Positions 8,491 to 17,036 of a stretch of DNA of 64,000 nt are shown here, piece by piece (positions within the stretch are counted from its first letter, which is position 1; every line of letters begins with the position of its first letter). Source of the DNA: Bacteroidota bacterium (GTDB lineage Bacteria > Bacteroidota > Bacteroidia > Flavobacteriales > Flavobacteriaceae). The position numbers were made by a program, and so were the translations under genes. Below the pieces are notes generated by a model. The model saw nothing but the letters and a program-made list of their open reading frames with translations, was not told where the DNA came from and ran no database searches. Location of the stretch: the NCBI GenBank assembly GCA_018267095.1, contig JAFDZC010000018.1, positions 496,001-560,000 of the forward strand, in the 5' to 3' direction.

Positions 8491-11274
8491 TTAATTAGGT
8501 TTTTGGTGATAGTTGTTTTCTGATAGAATATATTTTTGACCATTTACGGGGTTCAGTTCCTTGGTAAATTGAAGCCTCCCTAAAGGATCATATTCGTTGA
8601 ATATGGTATATCCTTTTGGATCAGTAACACTGACAACTCCCACAGGAGGATTATAGGTGTAAGTAGTTACTAAAGCATCAGGATGGTTGTCTCTTAAGGT
8701 CTTTAATAAATTTCTGATGATTAAGTCTTGCGCTTCGCTATACGGATTCTTGGTGTCAGCTTTAATCCGTGAAATTAAGTTGGCATCAATATCACTGAAT
8801 TTTACGCCTACTAATTCAGCAACAACAAACCGATTATCATAGCCATAGATGTAGCTTACATAACCCGCATTTGTAGTATTTCCTGCGGCGTATTTGGTTG
8901 TTTGAATTTTGTTTCCGACACCATCATAGTCGTAGAGTACGGTTGTTTCAGGAACATCACCTGGTTTAGCTTTTTTTATGTCCGTGACTAGATGTGGAAA
9001 ATTAGGTTCGTTATAAAAAAGTTGAGTTTTTCCGTATTTAGCAGATGTAATTTGACTTAAATAAGGATAGGATTGGTAGTCATAAGAAATGTAATCATCT
9101 ATGCTTAAGTCAATTTTATTGGTCATTTGAGAATACTGGTCATAGGTAATATCACTGCCAAAATATTCACCCGTTTCAAGATTCTCAATTGTGTGTTGGG
9201 CGTTTACTAAGTATTTTCTTGTGTTCTCAGGATGGAAATAGTGATCTATACCATAATAGCCGCCCTCACCATCGGAAAGCAGTAAACCAAGCATGTTGTA
9301 TCCCTCCCAGTCGTAATCTTCTAGGTAAGTATGATTCTCAGTGTAAATTTGAGTTCCTTGCTTGTTGTATATTAGCTTTTGTGTTAGTATGTCAAACTTT
9401 TCATATTGATACTTTTGCATATTAATAGAACCATCACCATAACCAATGTTATATATTGGTGCTATTTCTGATATTCCACCAACAGAGGTAATGCCTGGGA
9501 TACCGTAAGGTGCATCTTTTTCATATAAATACTCAATATAACCATTCTCGTTTCCGGCAGAATCTAGCGTCTTTTCTAAAACATGTTTGTAATGAATTAT
9601 TTCATTTGGGTTTGCATAGCCTCTGGTTAATATATGAACTTTGTACCAGTATGCTGCCAAATCATTTTTATAATAAGCATTCACTACCTTATCAAGAAAT
9701 CTGCTCTTTAGATATTCATATTTCTTCTTACCAACAAAATTTCCCTGTTCGTCTTGCATCGTTATGCTGGCGATTCTAAAACCATCTACCATTTGAGTGG
9801 TTGGATCTGCATATTGAACGCCTTGAGGAACGATTAATTCATTTTGCTCATATTCTATTATAGTTTTACCCTTACTAGAGTTTATAATTTCATTAAGGAT
9901 ACCGACTGTTGCGTAATTTATGTTAAATGACCTATTAGAATTAGGCGGATTAAAATCAAAAATGTCAATATTTACGTAAGTTGGGACATGATTATGAGCA
10001 AAATCAGGGATTAGATTTAGATTCTCATCTCTACCATTATAAAAACCAAGGTAGTCACGGGCATAAGAGTCTATTGCGGGAACTAATTCTGGTCTGTCAT
10101 ATCCGAATTCAAAGAGTCTTTCTTCTAATACATTATTTTGATTGTCGGAGCCACTGACAGAAATTCTGTTTAGTTTCAAGCGTTTTTCGGTATACTTATT
10201 TGCGGACAAAGGGCCAAAGTAACTGTAGTCAAAATTTATTTTCTTTTGAATGTCATTACTCCGATATTTTAAAATATTGATGGATGAAAGTTTGTTGCCA
10301 GTTCCGCCAACAAAACTCATATCGTCTCGATTATCGTATGAAAATGAAATAATTTTTACTCCGTTGTGGTATATTGCAGTAGGTAGCTTCTCTATCATTT
10401 TGTATGAAGCTTGATTGAGGTAATAGATTGGGTCAGGATAATTAGCAATAGGTCCGTTTCCATTATATCTCGAAATCACCAATTCGCCATCACCATTATT
10501 AGGGATTATTTTTGACCACTCAAATGTCTGATAATCTATTGTATATATATCAAGCCCATTTTTTGACACTAGTCTAGTCAATTTATAATTTGATTTGTTT
10601 ATCCTATCCCTAAAACCACCTTGACCGTAAGAACTTGAGATTATTGATTCAACACCATCAAGGCCAAATGTGTACACAGTCCCATCCTCTGCGGTAATTA
10701 TAATGTCTGAAGAATCTGTATAAACATCCCAATTGACATTAATTCTCTCGTTTTCTAAAGGGACAGCTGTGTTGTGCCATCTGGCGCATTGAAGAGTTTC
10801 ATCAAGACCGATAGTATTGACCTTGTAGAAGTCTTTTGAAGGTTGTTCCGTACAGTCAAAGATTCCAAAGTTGTAAATACATTCGCTTGGAGTAACATAA
10901 TTTGGAGGACTACCTCCTGGCAGTATACTAAAACCATCAGGTTGATTATTAACGATTCGATTTATTGAACCTCCAGCAAACAAATTCCATCCTAAACCTA
11001 CACAACTAGCTGTTTGGTCTACTTTAATTCCTGATATAGCATAATTTATAGAAATGGGAAAGTTCATTTCTCTACCTTGAAAAGTATACAATGGAATGCC
11101 ATAATTACCAACTCCACGATAGGTATCTATGTTTAGGCCGCTGCCGCCGCTAGATGAGTTTGATACACCTCGATTACCTCCAATTGATCGCTCAAGATCG
11201 CTGTCTTGCGCACTTGTTGTGGTCACAAAAAGGAGAGTCAAAAAAAGGCTTAAAATTTTATAAGAATATTTCAT
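8491..11274 (-). CDS. YD-repeat partner protein of the RHS operon
   Basis: A 927-aa exported protein (signal peptide about residues 1-22, LFLTLLFVTTTSAQ). The N-terminal part (GNYGIPLYTF...INYAISGIKVDQTASCVGLGWNLFAGGSINR) is the conserved opening seen in Bacteroidota proteins encoded just before RHS genes; YD-type repeats follow (LYDYDGVGNKI, TYTYNPPVGVVSVTDPKGYTIFNEYDPLGRLQF). It ends in a YD repeat without the RHS core or a toxin tip, so it probably forms part of the same shell or a delivery partner. It lies between the T9SS propeller gene (11 nt away) and the RHS gene (2 nt away). Confidence 0.8.
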   Translation of the reverse strand: MKYSYKILSLFLTLLFVTTTSAQDSDLERSIGGNRGVSNSSSGGSGLNIDTYRGVGNYGIPLYTFQGREMNFPISINYAISGIKVDQTASCVGLGWNLFAGGSINRIVNNQPDGFSILPGGSPPNYVTPSECIYNFGIFDCTEQPSKDFYKVNTIGLDETLQCARWHNTAVPLENERINVNWDVYTDSSDIIITAEDGTVYTFGLDGVESIISSSYGQGGFRDRINKSNYKLTRLVSKNGLDIYTIDYQTFEWSKIIPNNGDGELVISRYNGNGPIANYPDPIYYLNQASYKMIEKLPTAIYHNGVKIISFSYDNRDDMSFVGGTGNKLSSINILKYRSNDIQKKINFDYSYFGPLSANKYTEKRLKLNRISVSGSDNQNNVLEERLFEFGYDRPELVPAIDSYARDYLGFYNGRDENLNLIPDFAHNHVPTYVNIDIFDFNPPNSNRSFNINYATVGILNEIINSSKGKTIIEYEQNELIVPQGVQYADPTTQMVDGFRIASITMQDEQGNFVGKKKYEYLKSRFLDKVVNAYYKNDLAAYWYKVHILTRGYANPNEIIHYKHVLEKTLDSAGNENGYIEYLYEKDAPYGIPGITSVGGISEIAPIYNIGYGDGSINMQKYQYEKFDILTQKLIYNKQGTQIYTENHTYLEDYDWEGYNMLGLLLSDGEGGYYGIDHYFHPENTRKYLVNAQHTIENLETGEYFGSDITYDQYSQMTNKIDLSIDDYISYDYQSYPYLSQITSAKYGKTQLFYNEPNFPHLVTDIKKAKPGDVPETTVLYDYDGVGNKIQTTKYAAGNTTNAGYVSYIYGYDNRFVVAELVGVKFSDIDANLISRIKADTKNPYSEAQDLIIRNLLKTLRDNHPDALVTTYTYNPPVGVVSVTDPKGYTIFNEYDPLGRLQFTKELNPVNGQKYILSENNYHQKPN

Positions 11275-11285
11275 GTTTTTGCTAA

Positions 11286-13235
11286 TTATTTTTGTGTCTT
11301 AATCATTTTGATTGATTCGCTTCCTTTATCTGTTTTGATATAAATAATATATATGCCCTCTTGATAAGGACTCAAGTCTACTGGAACAGTTTTAGAGGTA
11401 ACTTCAAATTGCTTTAAGGTAACTCCGTTTAAGTTGACAATGGTTCCGTAACCGTGGTTAAAATCAAAACCGATAATTACGTTAGTGAAGCTAGGAGTTG
11501 GGTTGGGGAAGGCTTCAATAGGAGGTTTTTCTTTTGTGGCTTTCATCTTGTCTTTGAGTTTTACAACCCAAAAATCATTACTTCCATAATTTTTTTCTTT
11601 GTCGCCTGATGCGTTTGAATTGGGAGACTTGTTATCGCCCATACCTGTTAATCCAGATAAAAGGTCTCCTCCGGAACCTGATCCGAATGGATTATTGTTG
11701 CTGAATAAACCATCACTCACAGAGGTATTCATTCCGAATTTTACTCTTGAGTCTTTATTGACTTTATCAGTGAGTTGTTTGGTTTTTTCATTGATTTGAT
11801 TTGAGACATCGTTGTAAAACTTGTTCACGGCTTCATTGAGTTCTTTTACTTGCTCGTTGGCTAATGCTGTGGCATCATCTAATATTTTGACATTTTTTCC
11901 GTTTCCAATTTTTATACTGGATTCTGTTTTCTTTTTAATAGTTTTCCCAAATCCTTGATTGCCTTTTTGAGATGGATTTGATGTTCCTGCTAAAACATAA
12001 CCGCCGTCTCTGGTTTCAATCAGTTTTTTTAAGGTGTCCTCACCGTAACTCCCCACTGATTTCCTCCAAATTTCTTGGCCATTTTCATTGATTTTTATGC
12101 CGACAAAATCATTTACGCCTTTATCATCTTTCTCATCTAAATTCACTTCGCTTTGCGCAAAACCTCCAAGAAGTAAAGTGTGGTCATCATTCTCGATGAC
12201 AGAAGTTAAAACATCTTCACGACCAATGTTATAAGTCTCTTGCCAGATGTTGTTTCCGTCGGGTGTTATCTTAACGAGCCAAAAATCAGTTCCGCTGGTG
12301 TTGTTAGTTCTTTTGTCGAATGAGCTAGGTGAATTCGAGGTGCCAGCTATGAGAAGATTACCATCAAAAGTTTGATGTATTAGCGTTAACTGATCATCAC
12401 CTTTACCACCAATGGTTTTCTGCCAATCAATTTCGCCTTTTTTGTCGAGTTTGACAATCCAGTAATCACCCATTCCAAGTGAAGTTTCTGCTTTATTGCC
12501 GCTAGCGGGTGAATTAGAGTAGCCGCCAATAATATAGCTGCCATCAGTAGTTTGTTCAATACTTCTGAGTTCATCCGTAAATAAACCTCCAAAAGTTTTT
12601 TGCCACTCGATTTCTCCTTTATCATTTAGTTTAATTACCCAATAATCAGTCGCTCCAAATTCATTTTGGTTTTTATCGCCAGATTTTCCTGAATCAGATG
12701 TTCCTCCAACCAGATAGCCCCCATCTTTGGTTTGTATGACAGATTGAAGCACATCTTGTCCGTAACCTCCGATGGTTTTCTGCCACTGTTGACCACCGCC
12801 TGCATTTAGTTTAATAATCCAAAAGTCATCTTGACCTTTTGAATCTTCTAGCTTGTCAAAACCTTTATTTGAATTAGATGTTCCGGCTAGTATGAAACCA
12901 CCATCGCGGGTTAATTGTATTGATTTAAGAAAGTCGCTGCCTTCGCCACCGAAGCTTTTTTGCCATTCCATTTCACCATCTTCATCCATTTTCCAAATCC
13001 AATAGTCGAGATTTCCTTTGTTATCATCAGTTTTGTTTCCCGAATTTTTTGACAAAGAACTTCCGGCCATAATAAATCCATAATCAGGCGTAGGCTGTGC
13101 GTCAGTTAAGATATCAGCTTGTCTACCGCCTAGCGATTTTTCCCAGAGAATGTCTTGACCAAGTGTAGCATTAGCAAAAAGTAGCATCAACCCATAAGCC
13201 ATGTGCTGCCCAATTGAAAAGGGTAGTGATTTCAT
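11286..13235 (-). CDS. T9SS-sorted beta-propeller surface protein
   Basis: A 649-aa protein from the ATG at 13235 (an in-frame TTG lies two codons upstream). A signal peptide is followed by about eight repeats of roughly 55 residues, each with W-QK(S/T)-GG, a glycine-rich (G)DGGY(I/L)-AGTS turn and a DYW(I/V)-KL strand: a propeller-like domain. A Ser/Gly/Asn-rich and coiled linker follows at about 420-530, and the end is a type A T9SS sorting tail (FPNPTPSFTNVII...YIIYIKTDKGSESIKMIKTQK). T9SS moves such proteins to the cell surface. It is the first gene of the RHS operon, so it may tether or help deliver the YD/RHS proteins. Confidence 0.85.
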   Translation of the reverse strand: MKSLPFSIGQHMAYGLMLLFANATLGQDILWEKSLGGRQADILTDAQPTPDYGFIMAGSSLSKNSGNKTDDNKGNLDYWIWKMDEDGEMEWQKSFGGEGSDFLKSIQLTRDGGFILAGTSNSNKGFDKLEDSKGQDDFWIIKLNAGGGQQWQKTIGGYGQDVLQSVIQTKDGGYLVGGTSDSGKSGDKNQNEFGATDYWVIKLNDKGEIEWQKTFGGLFTDELRSIEQTTDGSYIIGGYSNSPASGNKAETSLGMGDYWIVKLDKKGEIDWQKTIGGKGDDQLTLIHQTFDGNLLIAGTSNSPSSFDKRTNNTSGTDFWLVKITPDGNNIWQETYNIGREDVLTSVIENDDHTLLLGGFAQSEVNLDEKDDKGVNDFVGIKINENGQEIWRKSVGSYGEDTLKKLIETRDGGYVLAGTSNPSQKGNQGFGKTIKKKTESSIKIGNGKNVKILDDATALANEQVKELNEAVNKFYNDVSNQINEKTKQLTDKVNKDSRVKFGMNTSVSDGLFSNNNPFGSGSGGDLLSGLTGMGDNKSPNSNASGDKEKNYGSNDFWVVKLKDKMKATKEKPPIEAFPNPTPSFTNVIIGFDFNHGYGTIVNLNGVTLKQFEVTSKTVPVDLSPYQEGIYIIYIKTDKGSESIKMIKTQK

Positions 13236-13301
13236 ATACAATGAATTAAGTAATACAATAAAAAAAGAGGCAGAGAGAAAATGTGGTGGTATGTAGAAAT
13301 T

Positions 13302-13309
13302 CTAAAGTA
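13302..13309 (-). promoter_or_regulatory. Probable -7 box of the T9SS-RHS operon
   Basis: On the minus strand the box reads TACTTTAG, one base away from TAnnTTTG, and lies 66 nt before the ATG at 13235. A strong dyad begins 22 bp further upstream, where an activator would bind. No clear -33 TTG is seen, so the call is moderate. Confidence 0.4.
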
Positions 13310-13330
13310 GTATGGCGGAAAAGAATTGTC

Positions 13331-13370
13331 ATTAGGGAAAACCCTAATTTTTTAGAGGATTTTCCCTAAT
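13331..13370. promoter_or_regulatory. Nested inverted repeat, candidate operator of the RHS operon
   Basis: The outer arms are a perfect 11-bp inverted repeat (ATTAGGGAAAA at 13331-13341, TTTTCCCTAAT at 13360-13370). Inside the left half is a second perfect dyad, TTAGGG-aaaa-CCCTAA (13332-13347). The element lies upstream of the likely -7 box of the minus-strand operon and far from any gene end, which fits a regulator site better than a terminator. Confidence 0.5.
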
Positions 13371-13573
13371 TCAAAGATTGGAAATGACTGAAAATTTAGA
13401 GGTAGATTTTCTGTAATAATAGTTAACGAGGCACTATTAATAGATAAAAAAGCAATTTCTAATACCGTTCAAGATCATACAATACTTTAAAATATTATAA
13501 ATTACTGTGAAATACTGTTGAATACTCTACACTATTGGAAACAACCTTAAAAAGGAAGTTTTTCATTTGTGTG

Positions 13574-13768
13574 ATGTTAGCTGAAAACATATACAATATT
13601 GCCATTCACTTATCCGATTCAGAAATCGAGCGATTGTATATGATGTTAGGTCAAAGAATCAAACCTAAATCTAAGAAGAAAACACTCCGTAAACAATTAT
13701 TTACTGACCATCAAGCCATCGATTATCTCTTAACAAATGTTTTCAAGAAAAGTAAAACACTTATTTAG
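13574..13768 (+). CDS. Small hypothetical protein near the island edge
   Basis: 64 aa from the ATG at 13574; an in-frame TTG at 13535 would add 13 residues. The sequence (LAENIYNIAIHLSDSEIERLYMMLG...KKTLRKQLFTDHQAIDYLLTNVFKK) looks like a small helical, basic protein ending in an HTH-like helix pair. Short proteins of this pattern occur beside integration sites in flavobacteria, but no function is known to me. It lies between the RHS operon and the tRNA remnant. The flanking DNA (13242-13573 and 13769-13915) is AT-rich and, apart from the features listed, empty. Confidence 0.5.
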   Translation: MLAENIYNIAIHLSDSEIERLYMMLGQRIKPKSKKKTLRKQLFTDHQAIDYLLTNVFKKSKTLI

Positions 13769-13879
13769 CCTAATGTTCTTCATTTTAATCGTAATTAATG
13801 GTTTTAAATATCGATTAAATGAAAGTCATTTTTAAAACTCATTTCTGTATATTTACACTTGATTTTTATTTATTAATCA

Positions 13880-13897
13880 GTACACGAATTCGTATAC
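13880..13897. repeat. Near-palindrome GTACACG...CGTATAC
   Basis: An 18-bp near-perfect palindrome centred on GAATTC, with 8 of 9 pairs matching. The TACACG half recurs twice on the other side of the tRNA remnant (14129-14136 and 14141-14148). These could be recombinase or regulator sites tied to an integration event. Confidence 0.35.
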
Positions 13898-13915
13898 AGT
13901 TCGGTAAGTTTTTAC

Positions 13916-13923
13916 TAAATTTG
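13916..13923 (+). promoter_or_regulatory. TAnnTTTG box in front of the tRNA remnant
   Basis: A perfect TAAATTTG box lies 13 nt before the CGCGGGA that resembles the 5' acceptor strand of an initiator tRNA. This is the spacing expected for a tRNA promoter in Bacteroidota. Confidence 0.45.
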
Positions 13924-13935
13924 CCAACGAAACAG

Positions 13936-14047
13936 CGCGGGAAAAGAACTAGCGTTGAGAGGCTTTCGAGTATTTAACATAGTATTGGTTTTTTGAGTAT
14001 CACAACTCATAACCCGAAGGTCACAGGTTCGAGTCCTGTTCCCGCTA
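13936..14047 (+). pseudogene. Disrupted initiator tRNA (fMet, CAT): 3' half intact, likely attachment scar
   Basis: Bases 14006-14047 form an exact tRNA 3' half: anticodon loop CTCATAA, the CCC run of the initiator anticodon stem, the T-arm (ACAGG-TTCGAGT-CCTGT), acceptor strand TCCCGCT and discriminator A. The expected GGG partner directly before the loop is replaced by unrelated bases. A 5' acceptor-like CGCGGGA, which would leave the C1-N72 mismatch typical of initiators, lies at 13936-13942, about 37 nt too far upstream, and no D-arm can be folded between. This is either an attachment site left by an element that integrated at the anticodon loop, or a decayed tRNA gene. A functional tRNA is unlikely. 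Confidence 0.6.
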
Positions 14048-14070
14048 CTAAGTTAAAGTCTTAAAAACCA

Positions 14071-14099
14071 AACGGATTGTGAACGCAATCCGTTTTTTT
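14071..14099 (+). terminator. Terminator after the tRNA remnant
   Basis: A perfect 9-bp stem AACGGATTG / CAATCCGTT (14071-14079 and 14086-14094) is followed by T's. It is placed as expected for a tRNA gene terminator. Confidence 0.75.
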
Positions 14100-14122
14100 A
14101 TGGCTGCAATTTCGCTACTTTT

Positions 14123-14154
14123 ACAAAACGTACACGGTATCGTACACGTTTTGT
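14123..14154. repeat. Inverted repeat with two CGTACACG copies
   Basis: The outer arms ACAAAACGT and ACGTTTTGT form a 9-bp inverted repeat. Inside are two direct copies of CGTACACG (14129 and 14141, 12 bp apart, about one helical turn). It lies between the tRNA remnant and the next gene. It could be a protein-binding site or integration debris. Confidence 0.4.
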
Positions 14155-14175
14155 TTTATAAGTTGAGGATTAAGC

Positions 14176-14943
14176 ATGATGAAATTTTTTAAAAGCTACG
14201 TCTCTATTCACTTAGAATTTTCACTATGTTTTTATTTGCTTGTAGGTAAATCAATTCTTTTGACTTCACAGATAAAGCCAGTTTCTTCGCAATATATATC
14301 TCATGATATTGATTCAGTTTACATACCCTTAATTGAAAAAAATATGATGGGTTATCATTTTTATAATTCGGAATTTGGTGTAGGGTGTAGGTCTGAATTT
14401 AGTTATCTTTCAGATTACATATTAGATTGTGGAGATCATTTTGATTTTAATATTTATCGAATAGAAAATAATGCATACCCAAATGCTGATATTGAGTTAT
14501 ACTCGATTAAAAATAATTATTTTCAAGTCATTAGAAAAGGCAAAGAGTATCACCCTGCTCACCGCTCAGTTATTACATACGAGGATGCTATTTCTAGAAG
14601 AATTTTAGTTGGTTTAGACAGGAATGCAAAGAAACTAATATTTATTTCGGGGGAAGTTTTTAAAAGCAGTATCTCTCAAGATTTCAAATTAGATATTGAA
14701 AGACCCTCAACATTCTTAACATTTTTAGAATTTAAACTTTTTAACTACAATCTTGAGAATATTGAATTTGTTAAAAGAAAAAGGAACTACTTATTGTTTA
14801 AAGCCAACTCAAAAGAATTAACCGGTGAAAAATTCTACATAAAGGTAAAAACTTATCACGATGATTTTGAGACCATACAGATAAAAGGTGAAAAAAGTGG
14901 TTGGACAGAAAGGGGAACTTATCGCTGGACGGATGAAAAATAA
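14176..14943 (+). CDS. Hypothetical exported protein
   Basis: A 255-aa AT-rich gene of no family known to me. The N-terminus is hydrophobic (FSLCFYLLVGKSILLTS, about residues 16-32), consistent with export or a membrane anchor. The rest is a mixed alpha/beta, Tyr/Phe-rich domain with two cysteines close together (about residues 75-95) and ends in GWTERGTYRWTDEK. It stands alone 43 nt before a barrel protein gene. Its composition matches the accessory block on the left rather than the core genes on the right. Confidence 0.6.
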   Translation: MMKFFKSYVSIHLEFSLCFYLLVGKSILLTSQIKPVSSQYISHDIDSVYIPLIEKNMMGYHFYNSEFGVGCRSEFSYLSDYILDCGDHFDFNIYRIENNAYPNADIELYSIKNNYFQVIRKGKEYHPAHRSVITYEDAISRRILVGLDRNAKKLIFISGEVFKSSISQDFKLDIERPSTFLTFLEFKLFNYNLENIEFVKRKRNYLLFKANSKELTGEKFYIKVKTYHDDFETIQIKGEKSGWTERGTYRWTDEK

Positions 14944-14986
14944 ATCTCACATTTTTAAACATTTTAACTTATTTTAATTTAATCAG

Positions 14987-15616
14987 ATGAATAAAACCTT
15001 ACTCACCTTAGTTTTTCTTATCTCTTTTTTAACCTCAATTGCTCAAACTGACTCCAAATGGTCTTATGGTTTGGTGGGAGGTAATTATATTTATTTTTTT
15101 AATAACCTTGACAGCAGCTATGGTTTTGAAAATAATAGAACCAAAACCAGCTTAAATGTTGGAGGCTATTTTGAGTACCAATTTGCACGAAAATTTGGGG
15201 TTAAAACCTCGCTTACATACAGGTCAGCAAGTCCAGACTATCATGTGAATACAAGAGTTCAATATTTTACAGGCAATGTTAAAATCAACTTTCTAGATAT
15301 TACTCCGTTAATCAAATACGATTGCGGGTCAACCTACCGCAAAGGATTTTACATGGTTTTCGGCCCCAAAATATCTTTTATCACCAAGGCTGAAGAAGAC
15401 GGAGAAGATGTTAAAGATGTTTTTAACTCATCTTCGTATGGATTTCAGTATGGTATTGGGACGCGTATAGCCAAAGTTGTCGATCTTGAAATCAAACTCG
15501 ATTATGAAGTGGAGCCTTTTTTTGATAGAGGTAAAGGGGTTGAAACACATACATACGGAATCAATACTCTTTTATATGTTGACCTCCAGAGAATTTTCTT
15601 CTCAAAAAAACCGTAA
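14987..15616 (+). CDS. PorT-like outer-membrane beta-barrel protein
   Basis: 209 aa with a clear signal peptide (TLLTLVFLISFLTSIAQ). The mature part alternates short amphipathic strands (KWSYGLVGGNYIYFF, TSLNVGGYFEYQFARKFGVKTSLTYRS, YGFQYGIGTRIAKVVDLEIKLDYEV) as in the outer-membrane beta-barrel 2/PorT-like families common in Bacteroidota. It would form an 8-strand barrel in the outer membrane. Substrate and role are unknown. It precedes era, but a separate promoter lies between them. Confidence 0.75.
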   Translation: MNKTLLTLVFLISFLTSIAQTDSKWSYGLVGGNYIYFFNNLDSSYGFENNRTKTSLNVGGYFEYQFARKFGVKTSLTYRSASPDYHVNTRVQYFTGNVKINFLDITPLIKYDCGSTYRKGFYMVFGPKISFITKAEEDGEDVKDVFNSSSYGFQYGIGTRIAKVVDLEIKLDYEVEPFFDRGKGVETHTYGINTLLYVDLQRIFFSKKP

Positions 15617-15633
15617 TCCTTTTTAAATCGAAT

Positions 15634-15641
15634 TATCTTTG
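15634..15641 (+). promoter_or_regulatory. TAnnTTTG box of era
   Basis: A perfect TATCTTTG box lies 63 nt before the era ATG, placing the transcript start near 15648. Confidence 0.55.
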
Positions 15642-15704
15642 CGATTGAACAATAAACAAAGCTAGATTTTCTGCTTTGAACCTTCTATTACAGTTTTTCG
15701 ATTT

Positions 15705-16589
15705 ATGACACACAAAGCAGGCTTCGTCAACATTATTGGCAATCCCAACGTAGGCAAATCAACCTTAATGAATGCCTTTGTAGGTGAGCGACTTTCAATT
15801 ATTACCTCGAAAGCGCAAACCACGCGCCATCGCATTTTAGGTTTGGTCAATGGCGATGATTTTCAGATGGTCTTTTCTGATACACCGGGCATCATCAAAC
15901 CGGCTTATGAAATGCAAGAATCGATGATGCAGTTTGTCAAAAGCGCTTTTGAAGATGCCGATGTGCTCGTGTATATGGTTGAAATTGGCGAACAACAACT
16001 CAAAGACGAAGCATTCTTCAACAAAATTGTTCATTCCAAAGTTCCTGTTTTACTACTCATCAACAAAATCGATACTTCCAACCAAGAACAACTCGAAGCA
16101 CAAGTCGCGCTTTGGTCTGCTCAAGTACCCAATGCCGAGATTTACCCGATTTCAGCTTTGCAAAACTTCAACGTTACCGAAGTCTTCAATCGCATCCTAG
16201 AACTATTGCCTGAATCGCCTCCTTATTATCCAAAAGATACCCTGACCGATAAACCCGAGCGCTTTTTTGTCAACGAAAGCATCCGCGAGAAGATTTTACT
16301 CAATTACAATAAAGAAATCCCGTATGCGGTCGAGGTCATGACCGAAGAGTTCATAGAAGACGAGCGCATTATCCGCATTCGCTCTGTAATCATGGTCGAG
16401 CGCGATACCCAAAAAGGCATCATCATCGGTCACAAAGGCGAGGCGCTCAAACGCGTCGGTATGCAAGCCCGTGCTGATTTAGAAAAGTTTTTCGGCAAAC
16501 AAATTCACTTAGAATTATACGTCAAGGTCAACAAAGATTGGCGTTCCAATGCCAACCAACTCAAGCGGTTCGGCTACAACCAACAATAG
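15705..16589 (+). CDS. era: GTPase Era
   Basis: A 294-aa GTPase that binds 16S rRNA and assists late maturation of the small ribosomal subunit at the inner membrane. Visible motifs: G1 GNPNVGKS (residues 12-19), switch I TTRHRI, G3 DTPG, G4 NKID, and a C-terminal KH domain with GHKGEALKRVGMQARADLEKFF. Length matches the family (about 290-300). The ATG at 15705 is preceded by its own promoter. The cupin gene starts 2 nt after its stop, so the two are probably co-transcribed. Confidence 0.97.
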   Translation: MTHKAGFVNIIGNPNVGKSTLMNAFVGERLSIITSKAQTTRHRILGLVNGDDFQMVFSDTPGIIKPAYEMQESMMQFVKSAFEDADVLVYMVEIGEQQLKDEAFFNKIVHSKVPVLLLINKIDTSNQEQLEAQVALWSAQVPNAEIYPISALQNFNVTEVFNRILELLPESPPYYPKDTLTDKPERFFVNESIREKILLNYNKEIPYAVEVMTEEFIEDERIIRIRSVIMVERDTQKGIIIGHKGEALKRVGMQARADLEKFFGKQIHLELYVKVNKDWRSNANQLKRFGYNQQ

Positions 16590-16591
16590 GC

Positions 16592-17026
16592 ATGAAAAAA
16601 CTCGGATTGTTTTGCGTTCTTCTTTTGGGTTTTCTGAGTGTTTCTGCTCAAAACAAAACTTTGCCCGAAGGCTGCGTACAATTTACACCCGAACAATTGC
16701 CGTGGCTTGATTCCGTGCCCAACCTTCCGCCGGGAACGCGGTTTTGTGCCTTGTATGGCGACATCAAAAAGCAAGATCCGTTCGCTGTTCGCTTACAACT
16801 TCAGCCGAATATTGTTCTCAAAAATCATTACCACGAACAGGATGAAGTAGTCACCGTGCTCGAAGGATCGGTTTCTGTTTCATTTCCCGGACAGCCGGCG
16901 CAAACTTTTGGGGCAGGCAGTTTCTATGTCAATGCCGCCCAGGTACAGCACGCCGTGCAGGTTGGTCCACAAGGAGCTACTCTGCAAATCAATGCGCAAG
17001 GCCCGTGGACGGTCATTTTTAAATAA
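16592..17026 (+). CDS. Exported single-domain cupin protein
   Basis: 144 aa from the ATG at 16592; the longer reading from 16538 would overlap era. A signal peptide (LGLFCVLLLGFLSVSAQ) precedes a cupin_2 barrel of about 70 residues with metal-ligand-type histidines (NHYHEQDE...VLEGSVSVSFPG and AQVQHAVQVG). Such proteins bind a metal ion and small ligands in the periplasm; the substrate is unknown. It follows era by 2 nt. Confidence 0.8.
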   Translation: MKKLGLFCVLLLGFLSVSAQNKTLPEGCVQFTPEQLPWLDSVPNLPPGTRFCALYGDIKKQDPFAVRLQLQPNIVLKNHYHEQDEVVTVLEGSVSVSFPGQPAQTFGAGSFYVNAAQVQHAVQVGPQGATLQINAQGPWTVIFK

Positions 17027-17036
17027 TTCAGGTTTT

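Noticed and set aside
13936-14047. Functional tRNA-Met with an intron
   Set aside because: No 5' anticodon-stem partner or D-arm can be built from the 63 bases between the acceptor-like part and the anticodon loop, and introns of this size are not known in bacterial tRNAs.
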